From Allolobophora icterica (lineage: Eukaryota; Annelida; Clitellata; Crassiclitellata; Lumbricidae): a DNA stretch of 64,000 bases. Both the position numbers and the translations under genes were made by a program. The stretch lies in assembly GCA_963556255.1 (NCBI GenBank), contig OY744609.1, positions 24,202,634 through 24,266,633 of the forward strand. The letters are read 5' to 3'. A model generated the notes under the pieces. That model made no database searches and had not been told where the DNA came from. It saw only the letters and a program-made list of their open reading frames with translations. Shown here in pieces: positions 25,188 to 37,785 of the stretch (its first letter is position 1; each line of letters opens with the position of its first letter).

Positions 25188-26111
25188 TATAGTCTCTGTG
25201 TGGACATGCTGGCAGGGCACCTACGCCCCTTTTGCCAACTCTGGTATACACATAGGCGTAGACTCTGGGGGGCACGTGCCCCCCAATAATTGAGCCGGGG
25301 CAAGGCCCCCAAATCGAGAGAATATCTTTAAATATTAAAATAGTATGTTTCAATATAGACAAATTTCTTCAGAAACAGAAAAACAGAGACACAGAACTGA
25401 AATACTATCAGAAAATAGTAATGAAAACAAAGATTTATTTTTATCTTCAATATCTTCAATATGAAACAAATTTACATGTAAACAAAACGCCCCATTTCAT
25501 ACGCATTAACGTAACACCAGAAGCCTCTGCTGACTGTCCGGACCAGAGGTGGAAAAAGTTTTTTCAGTTTTTGGTTCTAAACAAAAACAACAGAAAAACC
25601 ACAAAATTGTTTTTTTTGGGTTTTTAAAAATATATTTCTTATTTTTGTAGAAGTTATTTTAATAACATTGATTAATTATTTTAAATCTTCGAAAATCGCA
25701 ACTGAATAAAACTGAGTTGGAGCTCTTGTTCATGCTATTTTTCATGACTTCTATGATCCGAAATCCGAAAATCTTAAAAACAACCAAAACAATGAAAACC
25801 ATAAAAACTCATAAAACGAAAAAAACACAAAAAAACAACTTTTCATCTTGAAAATACTTGTTTTTTTGCACCTTTGGTCCAGACCCCATGCCCCCAAATA
25901 TTTCGGACAAGTTTACGCCAGTGGGTATACATACAAGTGGTAGCCTTCACAGCATGATTGTACACTGTCACTTGGAAGATCAGACAACAAAGGAGAGGAC
26001 TGCTTATCCTGACACATATTCCGAGGCTGAGAAAATGAAGTCATTATCATTTAATAAACATGGCTGCCTCTCAGGTTAGCGTAAGGGAATGCTCTTCTAT
26101 CATATATTCAT
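25188..26111. other. non-coding; single MITE end and SINE tail
   Basis: A lone CATAGGCGTAGACTC terminus lies near 25252. Bases 25975-26098 contain the SINE core with gagaggactgc and tgaagtcattat. No gene was recognised. Confidence 0.45.
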
Positions 26112-26127
26112 ATATATATATATATAC

Positions 26128-26172
<45 letters not shown>

Positions 26173-26568
26173 AAGTAGGGGCCTACATCAGAAACTTCTT
26201 ATGTGATCCTTCATTCTAACGTGAATTCTCTAAAACGCGGTCGCAGTCGTGGATCTTAAATTAGTTCAAGGTGAAGACAGAATCTCATTTAAAGCGCAGC
26301 TGAAATGCAGTCGTGCAAAAAGACAGCATTTAAAGGAAATTCAGTTGTACTGCTGTTGACCTAACACTTTAACGACGAGCTGCACTGGTTTCCCAGTCAC
26401 TTAAGTACACGCTCGTCGTTAACAGCAATGTCGGATTGACTGTGCTACTGTGAAATGTTCTTGAGATGTAAACAACGTAAAACAAGACGTGTTAACATTG
26501 CCATTAGTCCTAATGCCCAAACATAAGAGACTAACAATGTGGTCAGGATGTTTCTGTGTCCCGCCTGC

Positions 26569-27178
<610 letters not shown>

Positions 27179-27497
27179 CTTGCCAGCATAATGGCCAAAT
27201 TGGGTCTATATGAATATTCGTGTATCGCCTCCGTGGAGTCGCTCGAAGCGCTAGCTTTATGGCTTTGTATTGTTGCAGACATTAAGAGCGTGCGCTGCCT
27301 CGTCAGTGACTCGGCTTCAAGTTATTACTGACAATCGATGACTATGAAAGGTTTGGCCTCACTGCAGTGTTTCCAGTTACCAGATATCACGTTCTTAGAC
27401 AGAGAATCGCAGACCTGGTTTACACACAAGTCATCGCGTTAACCAAACGTCACTTTATACTTAACATTTGTCAACGCGACCGAGTTACACAGAGTAG

Positions 27498-27785
27498 ATG
27501 GCGTTCTACCGTGTTTTGCGAGTCGCCACTACAGTTGTCGCCTGGTTGGCAAGTAGCGTCGAGCTAAAGACGACGAAGTTTGAGGCCTTGAGATCGTCCC
27601 AGTCCGTGTGTGCCGTTGATGATCCCTCGTTGAGGCAGGAGGGTCTCTCCAAGGTCGTCTGTGCCTCGAGGTGTGCCCTACTGCCAGGGTGCGATCGATT
27701 CAACTACCGGACCAACAGAATCTGCGAGCTGTTCCTCTTCAGCCCCAAGTGCTATCAGTACTCGACCAGCTGTACACATTATCAG
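27498..27785 (+). CDS. exon 1 of gene 1: signal peptide and PAN-like domain
   Basis: The ATG at 27498 is followed by a hydrophobic run (VATTVVAWLASSV) and a Cys-rich segment with PGCDRFNYRTNRICELF. The donor CAG|gtactt is in the same place and phase 0 as in the paralogue at 40695. Confidence 0.85.
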
Positions 27786-30700
27786 GTACTTACTGTATAA
27801 GCATAGATGTAAAAAAAGCGTTGAACCAAGATACACGTATATAAACGGTATACACAGGGGCGTAACTTTGGTCTAAAATGTGGGGGGTACCAATTTGTTT
27901 ACATACACGGAGCATGGCGCAGACTGCGATCTCTGGGAAGGCATAACAATATAATATTGATTGGCGTTGTTGAAAAAGTGGGGGGTACGGTACCCCCCAG
28001 TCCAAAAAGGGGGGTACGGGTACTCCTCGTACCCGCCACAAATTACGCCTATGGGTATACAAACATGTTCCTTGTGAAAACGTCATGTGTTGAACATTAA
28101 TCGATGACATAACATTTTGAGGCCTTGAGATCGTCCCAGTCCGTGTGTGCCCTTGATGATCCCTCATATTGTGCCCATTTTCAACAAAAAGTCAAAACAA
28201 AACTTTTCTAGCCTTGACAATCGTAATTGTAATCTCAAAATTTCTAAACCGCCACTTCAAAGGTAAGCGCAGGGCAACAGCTCATTCAGACTCGGCCTCT
28301 GTTATACCCTGTGGTCGATCGAGTCGAGTGCTACGATCGACTGGGGTCGGCCGACTCGGTCAACTTGGCAAATAAACGATAGAGTTGGTCGACTTGAGCT
28401 GTAGTCTCTTGGTAAAAGTTGCTGACGACCGTTGCGTTCTTATATTCCAGTAGGCCCTACCTAAATTACTCATAAATTTCAAATTGCACACTCTTCCTCA
28501 ATTTAACTGTCAAACTGTAATTTAACTGGGAAGTAAACTTTAAGGTATTATAATGATATCGTGTGTGGTTGACTTGAGCTAATCCTTCAAAAATTCATAC
28601 TACACACTGCACACTCCAGGCAAGTCAACTGCACGCTGGACTATGTCAACTGCACACTGCACATCTCTTGTCAGAAGACACGCGATTTTAGGCCCTGATA
28701 GTTATATTCATGTATTTAAGCCACGCTGTCGCCGTCGACTTGATCAGCTATAGGCTAAAAGGGAATCTCCTACAGTACGGTACGGAAATTAGTACCAGCT
28801 CAACAAATTGTATTGTATTGTATCTAGAAATTTATAAAGCGCCTCTCGCAGAATAACTATTCAGAGTCGCTCTCAGCACAGAAACCCCGGGGAAACAAAA
28901 ATGCCTTTAGGGAACGCGAGGCCGATGAGGAGAAGCCAGTCATTAGTTTGGCCCTGAGCAGAGGAGGAAGATCATTCCACATCGTGGGACCCACTACAGC
29001 AAACGCCCGGTGCTGGGCCAAGACAGTTTTAGCCCTGGGAACAAAAAGATCAAGCCGATTTACAGAGCGCAATGAGCGAGAAGAAGATGCAGATAGCGGT
29101 TTTCGCAGATAGTTCAAGAGATATTTCGGGGCAGTAGGCTGCTGAGATTTAGAGACAAGGAAGAGGATCTTATAACGGATGCGCGCAGCAATAGGGAGCC
29201 AGTGAAGGACATCAAGCATGTTAGCAGAAATATGGGCAAACCGGGGGAGTCGAGCGATGAGCCTGGCAGAAGCATTTAGAACAGATTGAAGGGGGAGAGA
29301 CGCTGCTTGGGGAGACGGCAAATAAGACGGCAGTAGACCTAGAGGACGTGCAGTGTCTATAGTTAAGTTCAAGAAACTTTAAACTGCTCGAGATTACTGA
29401 AGTTAGTTCCTATAGTAGTTTGTAGTTTACTTTAACGCATCTTAATATCTCCATTTTCACAGTAAACTGAAAAAGTACAGCTTCCGCTATATGAAGGCAG
29501 AAAGACTGAAGAGAATCATAATTTACACTGAACTTCAAATCAGGTTCATTCGGTAGTTGGGTGTTTACACAGAATTACGTCATTGCATCACGTGGGCCAT
29601 TGTGTGACGTAGCCGTAAAAATATCAAATAAAATATTTCATAGTCGAGTTAAGTCGAAGAAACAACGATCAACTCGACATGTCAAAACTTTTTGTAATTG
29701 TAACCGAACATTTATATAGCGCTCTCGACCCGCATCACTTGCAGCACCGGCAAAAAGAAAGGTTTTCAAGCGTCTACGGAACTGAAGAGGAGAGAGGGCA
29801 AGAGGGACTGGGGAAGACCGTTCCAGGCTGAAGGACCTACATAGGCAAAGCTCCTTGATTGGGCCGTGGAAGAGTGCCTACGCGGAATAACCACAAAACA
29901 TTTGATTGACTCGACTTGCAAGTCGATCAAGTGGAAGATTTTTCGACCAACTCGACTTGGCCGAGTTTCGACCAACTTGATGGACTAACTCGATCGATCA
30001 CAGGTTTTAATTCAGTGGGGTTGTCCAGAGATCTAGGCCCTATATCAAATGGAGATTCAAGTCGAGCAAGAATGACCTAGAGTTGTGAAGAATTCTGCCC
30101 ATTGCTAATCCTTTTGTGAATTCAGTGGTGTTTTTCGAAATTTAATTCGAACTGCGGAGGAACCTCTGACCGACGGAACCCCAGTTGAAAACCACTGCTC
30201 TTGGGGTTCCTAGCACTGGGAACGCCTCTGAGTAGATCGTACTGAGAGTGGCTTTTTTATAAATCTTTAAATACGTGCATTGGTGTCTACAATTAAGTGA
30301 CAGTTAAGCAGGGACGTCATTTCAGCTTTTTCGGGGGGGGGGGAAAGAGGTGACAACATTTTTGGCGCTCACGTGCGAACATTTTTTTTCAACATGTGGG
30401 GGACAATAGTACACTGTGCCCCTCCCACTGTAAAAGGTGTGGGTTCTTCTCCCCTCAATCCCTCGGGATCGCTCCACATGTTTGTAAATTTAGTCTACAT
30501 GTGCAAAACTGTAAGCCAGTGCTGCAAATGAGTCTCTTTTTTCCTTTTTTTTTATCCATTTCTTCTTCCTCCTTTTCTTTATTACATCTTCTTTTCTTTG
30601 TTTCCAAAATTCATGGGGGAATGCCCTCTGCTCTCCCCAAATGACGTCCCTGCAGTTAAGTCGTGCACAAGCTAGCCTATAATATATGCAGTGCTGTGAT

Positions 30701-30945
30701 AAAATAGTTAGGATGACTATTTAAATAGAATAGTAAATAATACCTACAGGAAACTATTTAAGCAGTATTTAAAATGGTAAAAGCTGTGAACTATTGCAAA
30801 AATTATGCAAATATCACATGACTTTCAAAACTATTTATCAATTATTTTTTTCGTTACAGAGAATTGCTAAGAAAGCCTGCAATTATCTGCTGTATTAACA
30901 TTCAGTTAGTGTTTCTTGTCAACTTTAAGTAAGAACAATGATTAG

Positions 30946-30989
<44 letters not shown>

Positions 30990-33347
30990 CTAGAGCTAAA
31001 GAACTTAAAACTAATAATAAGTAATCACGGAAGTAAATTTAAATTTATACTTTGCATGCATACTGGTGATTTAGGCCTGGTATTTACTTTGTAAAGAATA
31101 GTAAATAGACACATACTATTTAAACACTATGTTCTTTTACATAGCTATTTTAAGTAGTGATGTAAATAGTTATGATTATATTTAAATAGTAAAACAATTT
31201 TATTTAAATAGTATTTACTATTTAACTAGTACCCAACACTGCCTAGCAATAAGCGTATGCATAGCCTACATATATGAGCTCAACCGACTGTTAACTGTAA
31301 TTTGCAATTTAAAAAAATTAACTTTGACAAATTTTTATTCGTTATGTTTCAGTCGAAATATTACCTACCTAATATTCTTCAAACCGGTAAGCAGACCTTC
31401 TCTAGTGCTCACGTACGTTATGCCGATCTCTGTCTTATGGACTGATCCTCTGGACGACCTAACTATACGGTTTCTTTAATTGCACCATCGGTTGATGCCT
31501 TGTGCATTAGACGCCAGCGCGATAGTAGTTATCTATACATATAGTTTCCTTATATGCAAATTTGTCCTGGTATAACGCTACGTCACAAAGCCTTTCTGTT
31601 CTATTGTGAAACCGTTTGTGACGTCACTATACTGTCGACTTGACGACGGTCGTCTTGACGACGGCGTTCAGAGCATTTTAACCAACGTCATAATTATGAC
31701 GGGAAAATACACTAGTAATTACAATAATATCACGATCATTAGAAACTGTAGATAATGCAATTGCGTGGCTTTTCTTTCTACCGAGTTTCAAGTGTAAATA
31801 TTCCAAAACTCATACTAATTAAGTCGCTATAAAGTTACTGCGAAAATCATACGGAACTACAGTAAAAGGCACGATCTGCCGTAATATTGTACATCAAAAG
31901 CAAACACGGTAAGCGATATGGTAAAAGTACTAGTACATATACAAAGGCGTAACTTTGGTCTAAAAAGTGAGGGGTATAAATTTCTTACATGCACGAAGCA
32001 AGGCGGAGACTGCGATCTCTGAGATGGCACAATAATAAAATACTGATTGGAACTGTTCAAAAAGTGGGGGTACGGTACCCCAGTCCAAAAAGTGAGGGGT
32101 ACGGGTACCCCTCGTACCCCCATAAATTACGCCTATGTACATATACGTATTTGGGATAACAGCTCCATATATGAAAGTTCCCAGATAAGGTTAGATAGGC
32201 GTAGGGGGCCTACTTAGAGTGACTTATTGTCGTATCACTGGTTCCTGTTGTTTTGTAGGAATTGCAGCTGAGAACTGTTCTTTTCCGTTTACAAAAGGAG
32301 GCCAACTGTTCCACATGTGCACCCGCAATTTCTCCACCAGTTGCAACGTCGGGTGTTTGGTGGCTAAAAGACAGTGGACAACCTGCGCCCAACCAACGGG
32401 TAAGCCTATAGTTGCAATAATGACACGATTGCGGTTTTACGGTTACCTCCCGTCGCAAATCAGCTACTACCTTACGACACCTATACCTTACCATAACTTA
32501 CCAAACCTTACCATAACTTACCGTATCTTACCTTACCTTACTTATGCTTTCCCCTGTTTAGGTGTTAATATAGAGAAAGACAACCCCTCTGATACGACGC
32601 AGCGCTCTTGAATGAGCTGGTGCCCTGCGCTTCACTTTAGAATAGGCCCTATATATAGTGCTTTAGAATTTTGGAGTTTACGATTGCGATTACGAAGGTC
32701 AACTCTGGAAAAATCGGTTTCTCTGTGCAGATTACGAGGCGAAATATGTGACGGTAAATGTGACAATTCCTGGAATGTCCGGAGGATCCATTCCGTTGGT
32801 CTCCATCCACAGCTGGATCATTATCCAGCAGAGAGTGGACGGCAGCGTCAACTTCACTCGCAACTGGAACGAATACAAGGCAGGCTTTGGTGACATAGCC
32901 ACCAACTTCTGGGTGGGTCTGGAGATGATGTACCAGATGACCTCTAGCGGAACGATGAAGTTGCGCATCGAGATTCAGTCATCGGATAACAGCAATTGGT
33001 TCTCGGCCGAATACGACACCTTCCTGGTTGACCCCGAGGTTAAAGGTTACGCCCTGCACGTGACCGGGTACAGCGGGGATTCGGGCGACGGAGTGAATGC
33101 GCCGATTAATGGAGCACCGCTGAACGGAATGAAGTTTACTACTTTCGACAAAGACAACGACCTCAGCCCACAGCAGAACTGCGCGACTTTTATCGGAGGC
33201 GGAGGATTCTGGTTCAACAACTGCTGCTACATGAACCTGAACCAACCTTACGGCACCGCTTATTTCTACTGGCATCATCTCACGGATCTGAACCTGGCCG
33301 CAACTATGCAACTGAAAACCAGTCGCATGATGGTTAAAGGCGTCTAG
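27498..33347 (+). CDS. secreted PAN / FN2-like / fibrinogen-domain protein, gene 1
   Basis: Four exons join in frame: 27498-27785, 31353-31386, 32259-32399 and 32731-33347 (stop TAG). They give 359 residues. The start MAFYRVLR opens a hydrophobic signal peptide. Exon 1 then carries a PAN/apple-like Cys pattern (VCASRC, PGCDRFNY, CELF). Exon 2 is a 34-nt linker. Exon 3 is FN2-like (CSFPFT...C, ending QWTTC). Exon 4 is a fibrinogen C-terminal domain with QQRVDGSVNF, YKAGFGDIATNFW, the calcium-site signature DKDNDL and NCATF...FWFNNC. All introns are GT-AG, with phases 0, 1 and 1. Secreted fibrinogen-domain proteins of invertebrates usually act as lectins in immunity or adhesion; the ligand here is unknown. 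A tandem paralogue follows at 40399. Intron 1 is loaded with transposons. Confidence 0.86.
27855..28053. mobile_element. 199-bp hAT-type MITE in gene 1 intron 1
   Basis: Ends are CAGGGGCGTAACTTTGG and (reverse complement) CATAGGCGTAATTTGTGG. The flanking duplication is GGTATACA at 27847-27854 and 28054-28061. Confidence 0.9.
28117..28166 (+). pseudogene. partial copy of gene 1 exon 1 inside intron 1
   Basis: Fifty bases starting ttgaggccttgagatcgtcc nearly repeat exon 1 at 27581-27630, with one substitution (gcccttg for gccgttg). The match stops abruptly on both sides and lacks a splice donor, so it is a short local duplication and not an exon. Confidence 0.85.
28225..29372 (-). mobile_element. 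CR1-like LINE 3' fragment in gene 1 intron 1
   Basis: Minus-strand 29372-28857 is open for 171 codons and encodes LQSVLNASARLIARLPRF, VLHWLPIAARIRYKILFLV and FAVVGPTMWNDLPPLLR. These are the C-terminal motifs of a CR1-like reverse transcriptase. A second 3' tail, related to 42230-42290, lies at 28225-28300. It is 5'-truncated. Confidence 0.85.
29700..30000 (-). mobile_element. LINE C-terminal relic
   Basis: Minus-strand 29975-29766 encodes RSFAYVGPSAWNGLPQSL, the same end motif as in other CR1-like fragments here. Confidence 0.7.
30309..30652. mobile_element. 344-bp hAT-type MITE
   Basis: Terminal repeat CAGGGACGTCATTT is exact at both ends. The duplication CAGTTAAG is perfect at 30301-30308 and 30653-30660. 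Confidence 0.92.
30689..31241. mobile_element. hAT-like element with AATAGTAAATA repeats
   Basis: Ends are CAGTGCTGTGATAAAATAGT and (reverse complement) CAGTGTTGGGTACTAGTT. The body repeats tatttaaatagtaaat and holds a TA tract. No target duplication is visible. Confidence 0.65.
31353..31386 (+). CDS. 34-nt micro-exon of gene 1
   Basis: It is framed by acceptor tttcag and donor CCG|gtaagc. It reads SKYYLPNILQT and converts phase 0 to phase 1, as needed to join exon 1 with the FN2-like exon. The paralogue has an equal-length exon at 50261-50294 that shares PNIL. Confidence 0.88.
31530..31712. repeat. dispersed palindrome-rich repeat, copy 2
   Basis: This is the reverse-orientation copy of 20341-20522. 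It has tagtttccttatatgcaaat on the left and CGTCATAATTATGACG on the right. Confidence 0.75.
31942..32137. mobile_element. 196-bp hAT-type MITE
   Basis: It is flanked by TACATATA (31934-31941 and 32138-32145). It belongs to the same family as 27855-28053 (ggcgtaactttggtctaaaa; CATAGGCGTAATTTATGG). Confidence 0.9.
32259..32399 (+). CDS. exon 3 of gene 1: fibronectin-II-like domain
   Basis: A phase 1-1 exon of 141 nt reading ENCSFPFTKGGQLFHMC ... QWTTC. The C-x-FPF and final W-x-x-C fit the FN2/kringle-like fold. The usual Trp before the third FN2 cysteine is replaced (NVGC) and one extra cysteine is present. Confidence 0.8.
32731..33347 (+). CDS. exon 4 of gene 1: fibrinogen C-terminal domain
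   Basis: It contains QQRVDGSVNF, GFGDIATNFWVGLE, MKLRIEIQ, FTTFDKDNDL and the closing TSRMMVKGV. The cysteine pair around the calcium site is present. The N-terminal cysteine and SGxY segment usual in this domain are not. Confidence 0.92.
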
Positions 33348-33753
33348 ACTGTTGCTGCCTGCTCACTTCTATAGCGGCACGTTGCTACGTACGATCTAGA
33401 TTCGTCATATTTTAGGCTATAAGTAGGCTTATTCTCTACAGACGGTGTTGTGCAGCCAGATACATTTCAAAAGCGTCACGAACCAAAAAGAGCATGATGC
33501 AAACAAGAACAATAATGAGCTCTGTATACGTCGATATTTCTACCAACCTTTTCTGATTTTGTTATATAGCTTATGTAGCGATTTCACTCCAATCAACTTG
33601 TTTGTTATTTAAATATTTTATTCTAAGATCAGAAAATAAGTAAAGTTGATTAAACGGCATCTTGCAGAATAGGCATAATCTTTCAGCACCATAGCATAAA
33701 TGTAAATGTAAATACTTAGGCCTATACAGAGAGGCAGAGCGGCAGACTATAAT

Positions 33754-33951
33754 CAGGCCCGCCGAGAGGGAGGGGCAGGGGGGAAAATGCCCAGGGGCCC
33801 GGCGACTTTTTAGGGGCCCGGGCCGGGCCCGCTATCAACTTATGCAAAATATTATAATCAGATATACAAAGTTTATGATTTATGCCTTTTTAAATATATT
33901 ATCTTACGCTTAACTACAATCAGTTTAAACTTAAAGCATCTGAATAAAATC

Positions 33952-34017
<66 letters not shown>

Positions 34018-34241
34018 CGTGCTGTCGTACACGCACTTTTATTATTTCAATTTGTAATTTTACTAATTTTTTCGTACGAGCGTACGATATTATATTTATA
34101 TAACGCCTAAAGATAGTTTAAAGGCCCGTAACTACTCTGCCTAGGGGCCCGTGACTGTTCTGCCAAAGGGCCCGCGACTGCTCTTCCTAGGGGCCCGTGA
34201 CTGCTCTGCCTAGGGGTCCTGAATTCCTGTCGGCGGCCCTG
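33754..34241. mobile_element. 488-bp hAT-type MITE, CAGGCCCGCCGAGAG family
   Basis: The perfect duplication ACTATAAT (33746-33753 and 34242-34249) flanks ends matching 22322-23447. It contains a TA tract at 33953-34013 and repeated 'aggggcccgtgactgctctgcc'-like units near the right end. Confidence 0.9.
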
Positions 34242-34249
34242 ACTATAAT

Positions 34250-35385
34250 AGCCGATATAGCTATTACTAGAACTAAAGACAATGTTAACGGAGAATATTG
34301 TAACTAAATCCCGGTTTACTCGCAATTATCTGTTTTAAATGTGAATTCAATTGTATAAATTTCATGATCCTAGTAAGAACAAAATGTATATAGGACTTGT
34401 GTTGGTTGCAATTATTTAATTACCAGCGTCAATGAATAGATCAGCATCATAGGCCTAAGGCATACAAATATCAGGTAGGGCTATGGGGAAGACTGCTTAC
34501 CGAATCCTGCATCAAAGTAGAAAGCAGAGGCCGATCTGAATAAATTTAGAATTAACAGTAGCGTCGATCGTTTAGTTTTGGGCCTTTTGGCCAGAAGATT
34601 TCCTCAAGGCAGTTACATATAATTATAATTTACTCTGCTATGCTAAAACGTTAGACGGTTAGACCTTCCTGTTGAAAAAACTTGAAATTCCAGTTCGAAT
34701 CGTAGGCCTAGTGAACTTATGAAACGTTCCAAGCGACATTGGACTTTTCTTACATAACTCAGAAGAGTTCGTCGTTCATAAACCGATTGCCTAATACCAG
34801 CTATGTCAATTTATAGTCTGGGAATAATGTCGAATAAACGGGCAGAAGATTCACTGCTAGTGGATGGTTCCAGAGTTTAGCGACATCTTATGGAAGACTT
34901 ATGGCAACAAAGACCGTTGACGTTGACAGAAATTATTTTGTCGGCATAATACAGCTTTCACTGCTAGTCGTTACAATGATTATGACGGCGGTTACCATAG
35001 AAACCCGTGACGTCACGATGAACTAGAACGCAAAGCAGATACAGATGACAGAAAGATATTAACAGAGTAGTTGGAGAATCCATCGACGGTAGAAGCGATT
35101 CATTCATCTTCAAATGATTATAATTATTGTTAAATCGGCGATCGAGAAACTGCTGGGCAGCGTTGATCCATCCCTGCAGCCTACCATCGCAAAGCGGCGA
35201 CGGCGATATATTGCGCAAAAGAATGGACAGACTGTGGATCTGTGCATTGTATAGCGTTTAAACCAGTGTTCTGGCTAACTTCGGGGCTTCTGTATTCGCG
35301 TCTTCGAACTGCATCGGATCAACGTATATACATGTACATCCTAACTATGACAGCCAAGTTTGCTGGGCCCACATTGGGCAGGTCC
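34250..35385. other. no recognisable gene
   Basis: This stretch is AT-rich, with no long frame and no paired terminal repeats that I can see. Confidence 0.4.
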
Positions 35386-35647
35386 ACTGGCGGCGATCTT
35401 GTTTTACAGGTGGGGGGACACTGTTGAACTGATCTGGTGAAAAGAGTGTTGAACTGATCTGCTCAAAAAAAGGTAAAAAAAATTTTCGCGCTCCGCGACT
35501 TTTTTTGCCATGTTTGGGAAAAAACTTGAGGACCTCATTTTGGGGTTTCTTCAAAAAGTGGGGGGAGACAAATGTATGGTGTGTCCCCCCACTCTTAAAG
35601 GTGGGGAACTTGTCCCCCTCGACTCCCCCCATAATCGCCGCCCATGG
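35386..35647. mobile_element. hAT-type MITE with GGCGGCGAT ends
   Basis: The left end CACTGGCGGCGAT and right end ATCGCCGCCCATG are flanked by GGCAGGTC and GGCAGGCC (7 of 8 equal). It is related to 24919-25187, including gaactgatct internal repeats. Confidence 0.75.
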
Positions 35648-35862
35648 GCAGGCCACCAGCTAGTTGACACCATGTCGGTTCGCTACGGGCACAATGAGCC
35701 TGGCAGTCCGGGTTAAGGAACGTTTTGATGGTCTTAGCTTACTACAGACAGCTATTGGGCAAATCGAACGATGCATAGTTTATTGCAATAAGTGATGACC
35801 GTCTCCTATATCTAGAAAGACAAGGCATAATAAATACACTACGGAGTTAATCGGTGCTGTAC

Positions 35863-36047
35863 GTATGTATGTATGTATGTATGTATGTATGTATGTATGT
35901 ATGTATGTATGTATGTATGTATGTATGTATGTATGTATGTATGTATGTATGTATGTATGTATGTATGTATGTATGTATGTATGTATGTATGTATGTATGT
36001 ATGTATGTATGTATGTATGTATGTATGTATGTATGTATGTATGTATG

Positions 36048-36146
<99 letters not shown>

Positions 36147-36350
36147 CTTTTCTTTAATTAAGCGCCTGCAAACGCACTGTGCTGTACATTGTGTGTATGT
36201 ATGTATGTATGTATGTATGTATGTTTGTATGTATATATGTATGTATGTATGTATGTATGTGTGTATGTATGTATGTATGTATGTATGTATGTATGTATGT
36301 ATGTATGTATGTATGTATGTATGTATGTAGGTATGTATGTATGTATGTAT
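35863..36350. repeat. (GTAT)n - (AAT)n - (GTAT)n compound microsatellite
   Basis: It has about 47 GTAT units to 36050, about 32 AAT units to 36146, 45 bp of other sequence, then about 40 GTAT units with a few variants. Frames of Met-Tyr-Val-Cys repeats are not genes. Confidence 0.98.
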
Positions 36351-36408
36351 TACAGAGTAGAGAAGACGCTATAGAAAGCAACAACTCATCAGAGCAACAG
36401 GCATGAAC

Positions 36409-37295
36409 CAGTCTTGTTGTCCTCGAGACCAAGGTCTTGGTCTCGAGTGCACTCGAGTTCGTTTTCAAAAGTCTTGGTCTTGGTCTTGAGGTTCAAGGTC
36501 TTGGTCTTGGTCTTGAGGTTCAAGGTCTTGGTCTTGAGGTTCAAAGTCTTGGTCTTGGTCTCGCAAGACCAAGACCAAGACCGGCTGTTAATATGAACAG
36601 TCATTTAATAGAACTCAAGAATTCTGTATCAAGCCTGCTTGCATCATACGACCAATATCTATGGATGGATACAAGTCATGTTGGTCAGGAAAACCTATTG
36701 GCAGCAGCAACAGTTATTCTGTATCAGACGGTATGACAAACCATGGGAAGATTTCAAAAGGACTCACTATCTGTACATTTACATCCAGTGCTTGAAAAGT
36801 TACTCTGTGTGTGTCAGCGACTTCAGCACCTGTAGAACGTATTTTTTCACATGGCGGAATTTTTATGAGGCCCACCAGGCACGTCTTGGTCAGAAAATTC
36901 TGAGCGAATTGGTTTTTATAAAATACAAAAGGCATTTGGTATAGGCCTAAGAGTTTGCATGAAGGACTTTTGAATACAAATTCGGATTTCTCTGCAGTTT
37001 GCATTTAAAGTAAATTTGCTTGAATAAAATAAAAGACTCATGTTTTCATTAAAATAGCTAATATTTCGACTTGACAATTTTTAGAAGTCTTGATCTGATT
37101 TCGATTTTTTGGGTCTTGGTCTTGGTCTTGGTCTTGAGGTTCAAGGTCTTGGTCTTGGTCTTGGTCTCGAGGTTCAAAGTCTTGGTCTTGGTCTTGGTCT
37201 CGAGGTTCAAGGTCTTGGTCTTGGTCTTGGTCTTGAGGTTCAAGGTCTTGGTCTTGGTCTTGGTCTTGAGGTTTAAGGTCTTGACAACAAGACTG
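36409..37295. mobile_element. hAT-derived element with CTTGGT subterminal arrays, copy 2
   Basis: Terminal repeats CAGTCTTGTTGTC lie at both ends; the perfect duplication GCATGAAC is at 36401-36408 and 37296-37303. Between CTTGGT-rich arms, the plus strand at about 36780-36945 encodes, with one frameshift, VSATSAPVERIFSHGGIFMR and ARLGQKILSELVFIKYKRHL, the hAT dimerisation domain. It is an internally deleted derivative of an autonomous hAT. Confidence 0.92.
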
Positions 37296-37539
37296 GCATG
37301 AACTTAGACAGCTCGTGTTAGATATGTAAGTTAATTATATAGAATCCAGATGAGTCACTATAGACACTGGAGGCGCCTAAGAAGACAGGGAAGTAAAATA
37401 AGATGAGATCTACTGACATTCTCCGGGTCAGAGAATTCCAATCTACTTCTAGTCAGCGCCGGTCTTCAGAGACCAAGCTGCTTTGAGATTATAAGTTATA
37501 GATCGATTAATTAAGATCATCTATAGAGTAGTGGTAACA

Positions 37540-37785
37540 TCACTGGCGTGAAGAGCAAGAGGTAGCGGGATCGCTTCCAGAAACCATCCCAAATTTAGGT
37601 CCACTCAGCCTTTCATTCGCGAGATGGCGCGTTGTTAAAATGAGATGTAGGACGTGATGGGCGCCTTGCATGGCTGCCGTGTACAGTTAAATTCGACTCC
37701 TGTAATAACTTGTGATCATCCGTTCATACTGATTTGTAATCATACTACGTTGTTGTCAGTTTGAAGATATTAAAACGAAGATTAT
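37540..37785 (+). mobile_element. SINE-like repeat
   Basis: It starts with a tRNA-like head (gagtagtggtaacatcactg) and contains gggcgccttgcatggctgcc. It ends in an AAACGAAGATTATTATG-type tail. A reverse relative lies at 10270-10530. Confidence 0.5.

Noticed and set aside
30124..30200. Small element between CAGTGGTGTTTTTC and GAAAACCACTG
   Set aside because: The termini pair only weakly and no flanking duplication is visible; left as a possible relic.
32979..33311. 110-codon minus-strand frame
   Set aside because: It is the shadow of the fibrinogen exon on the opposite strand; the plus frame has clear domain motifs. The same holds for 53074-53445 minus.
35854..36330. 158-codon Met-Tyr-Val-Cys / Ile repeat frame
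   Set aside because: It is pure GTAT and AAT microsatellite; all frames are open because the units lack stops.
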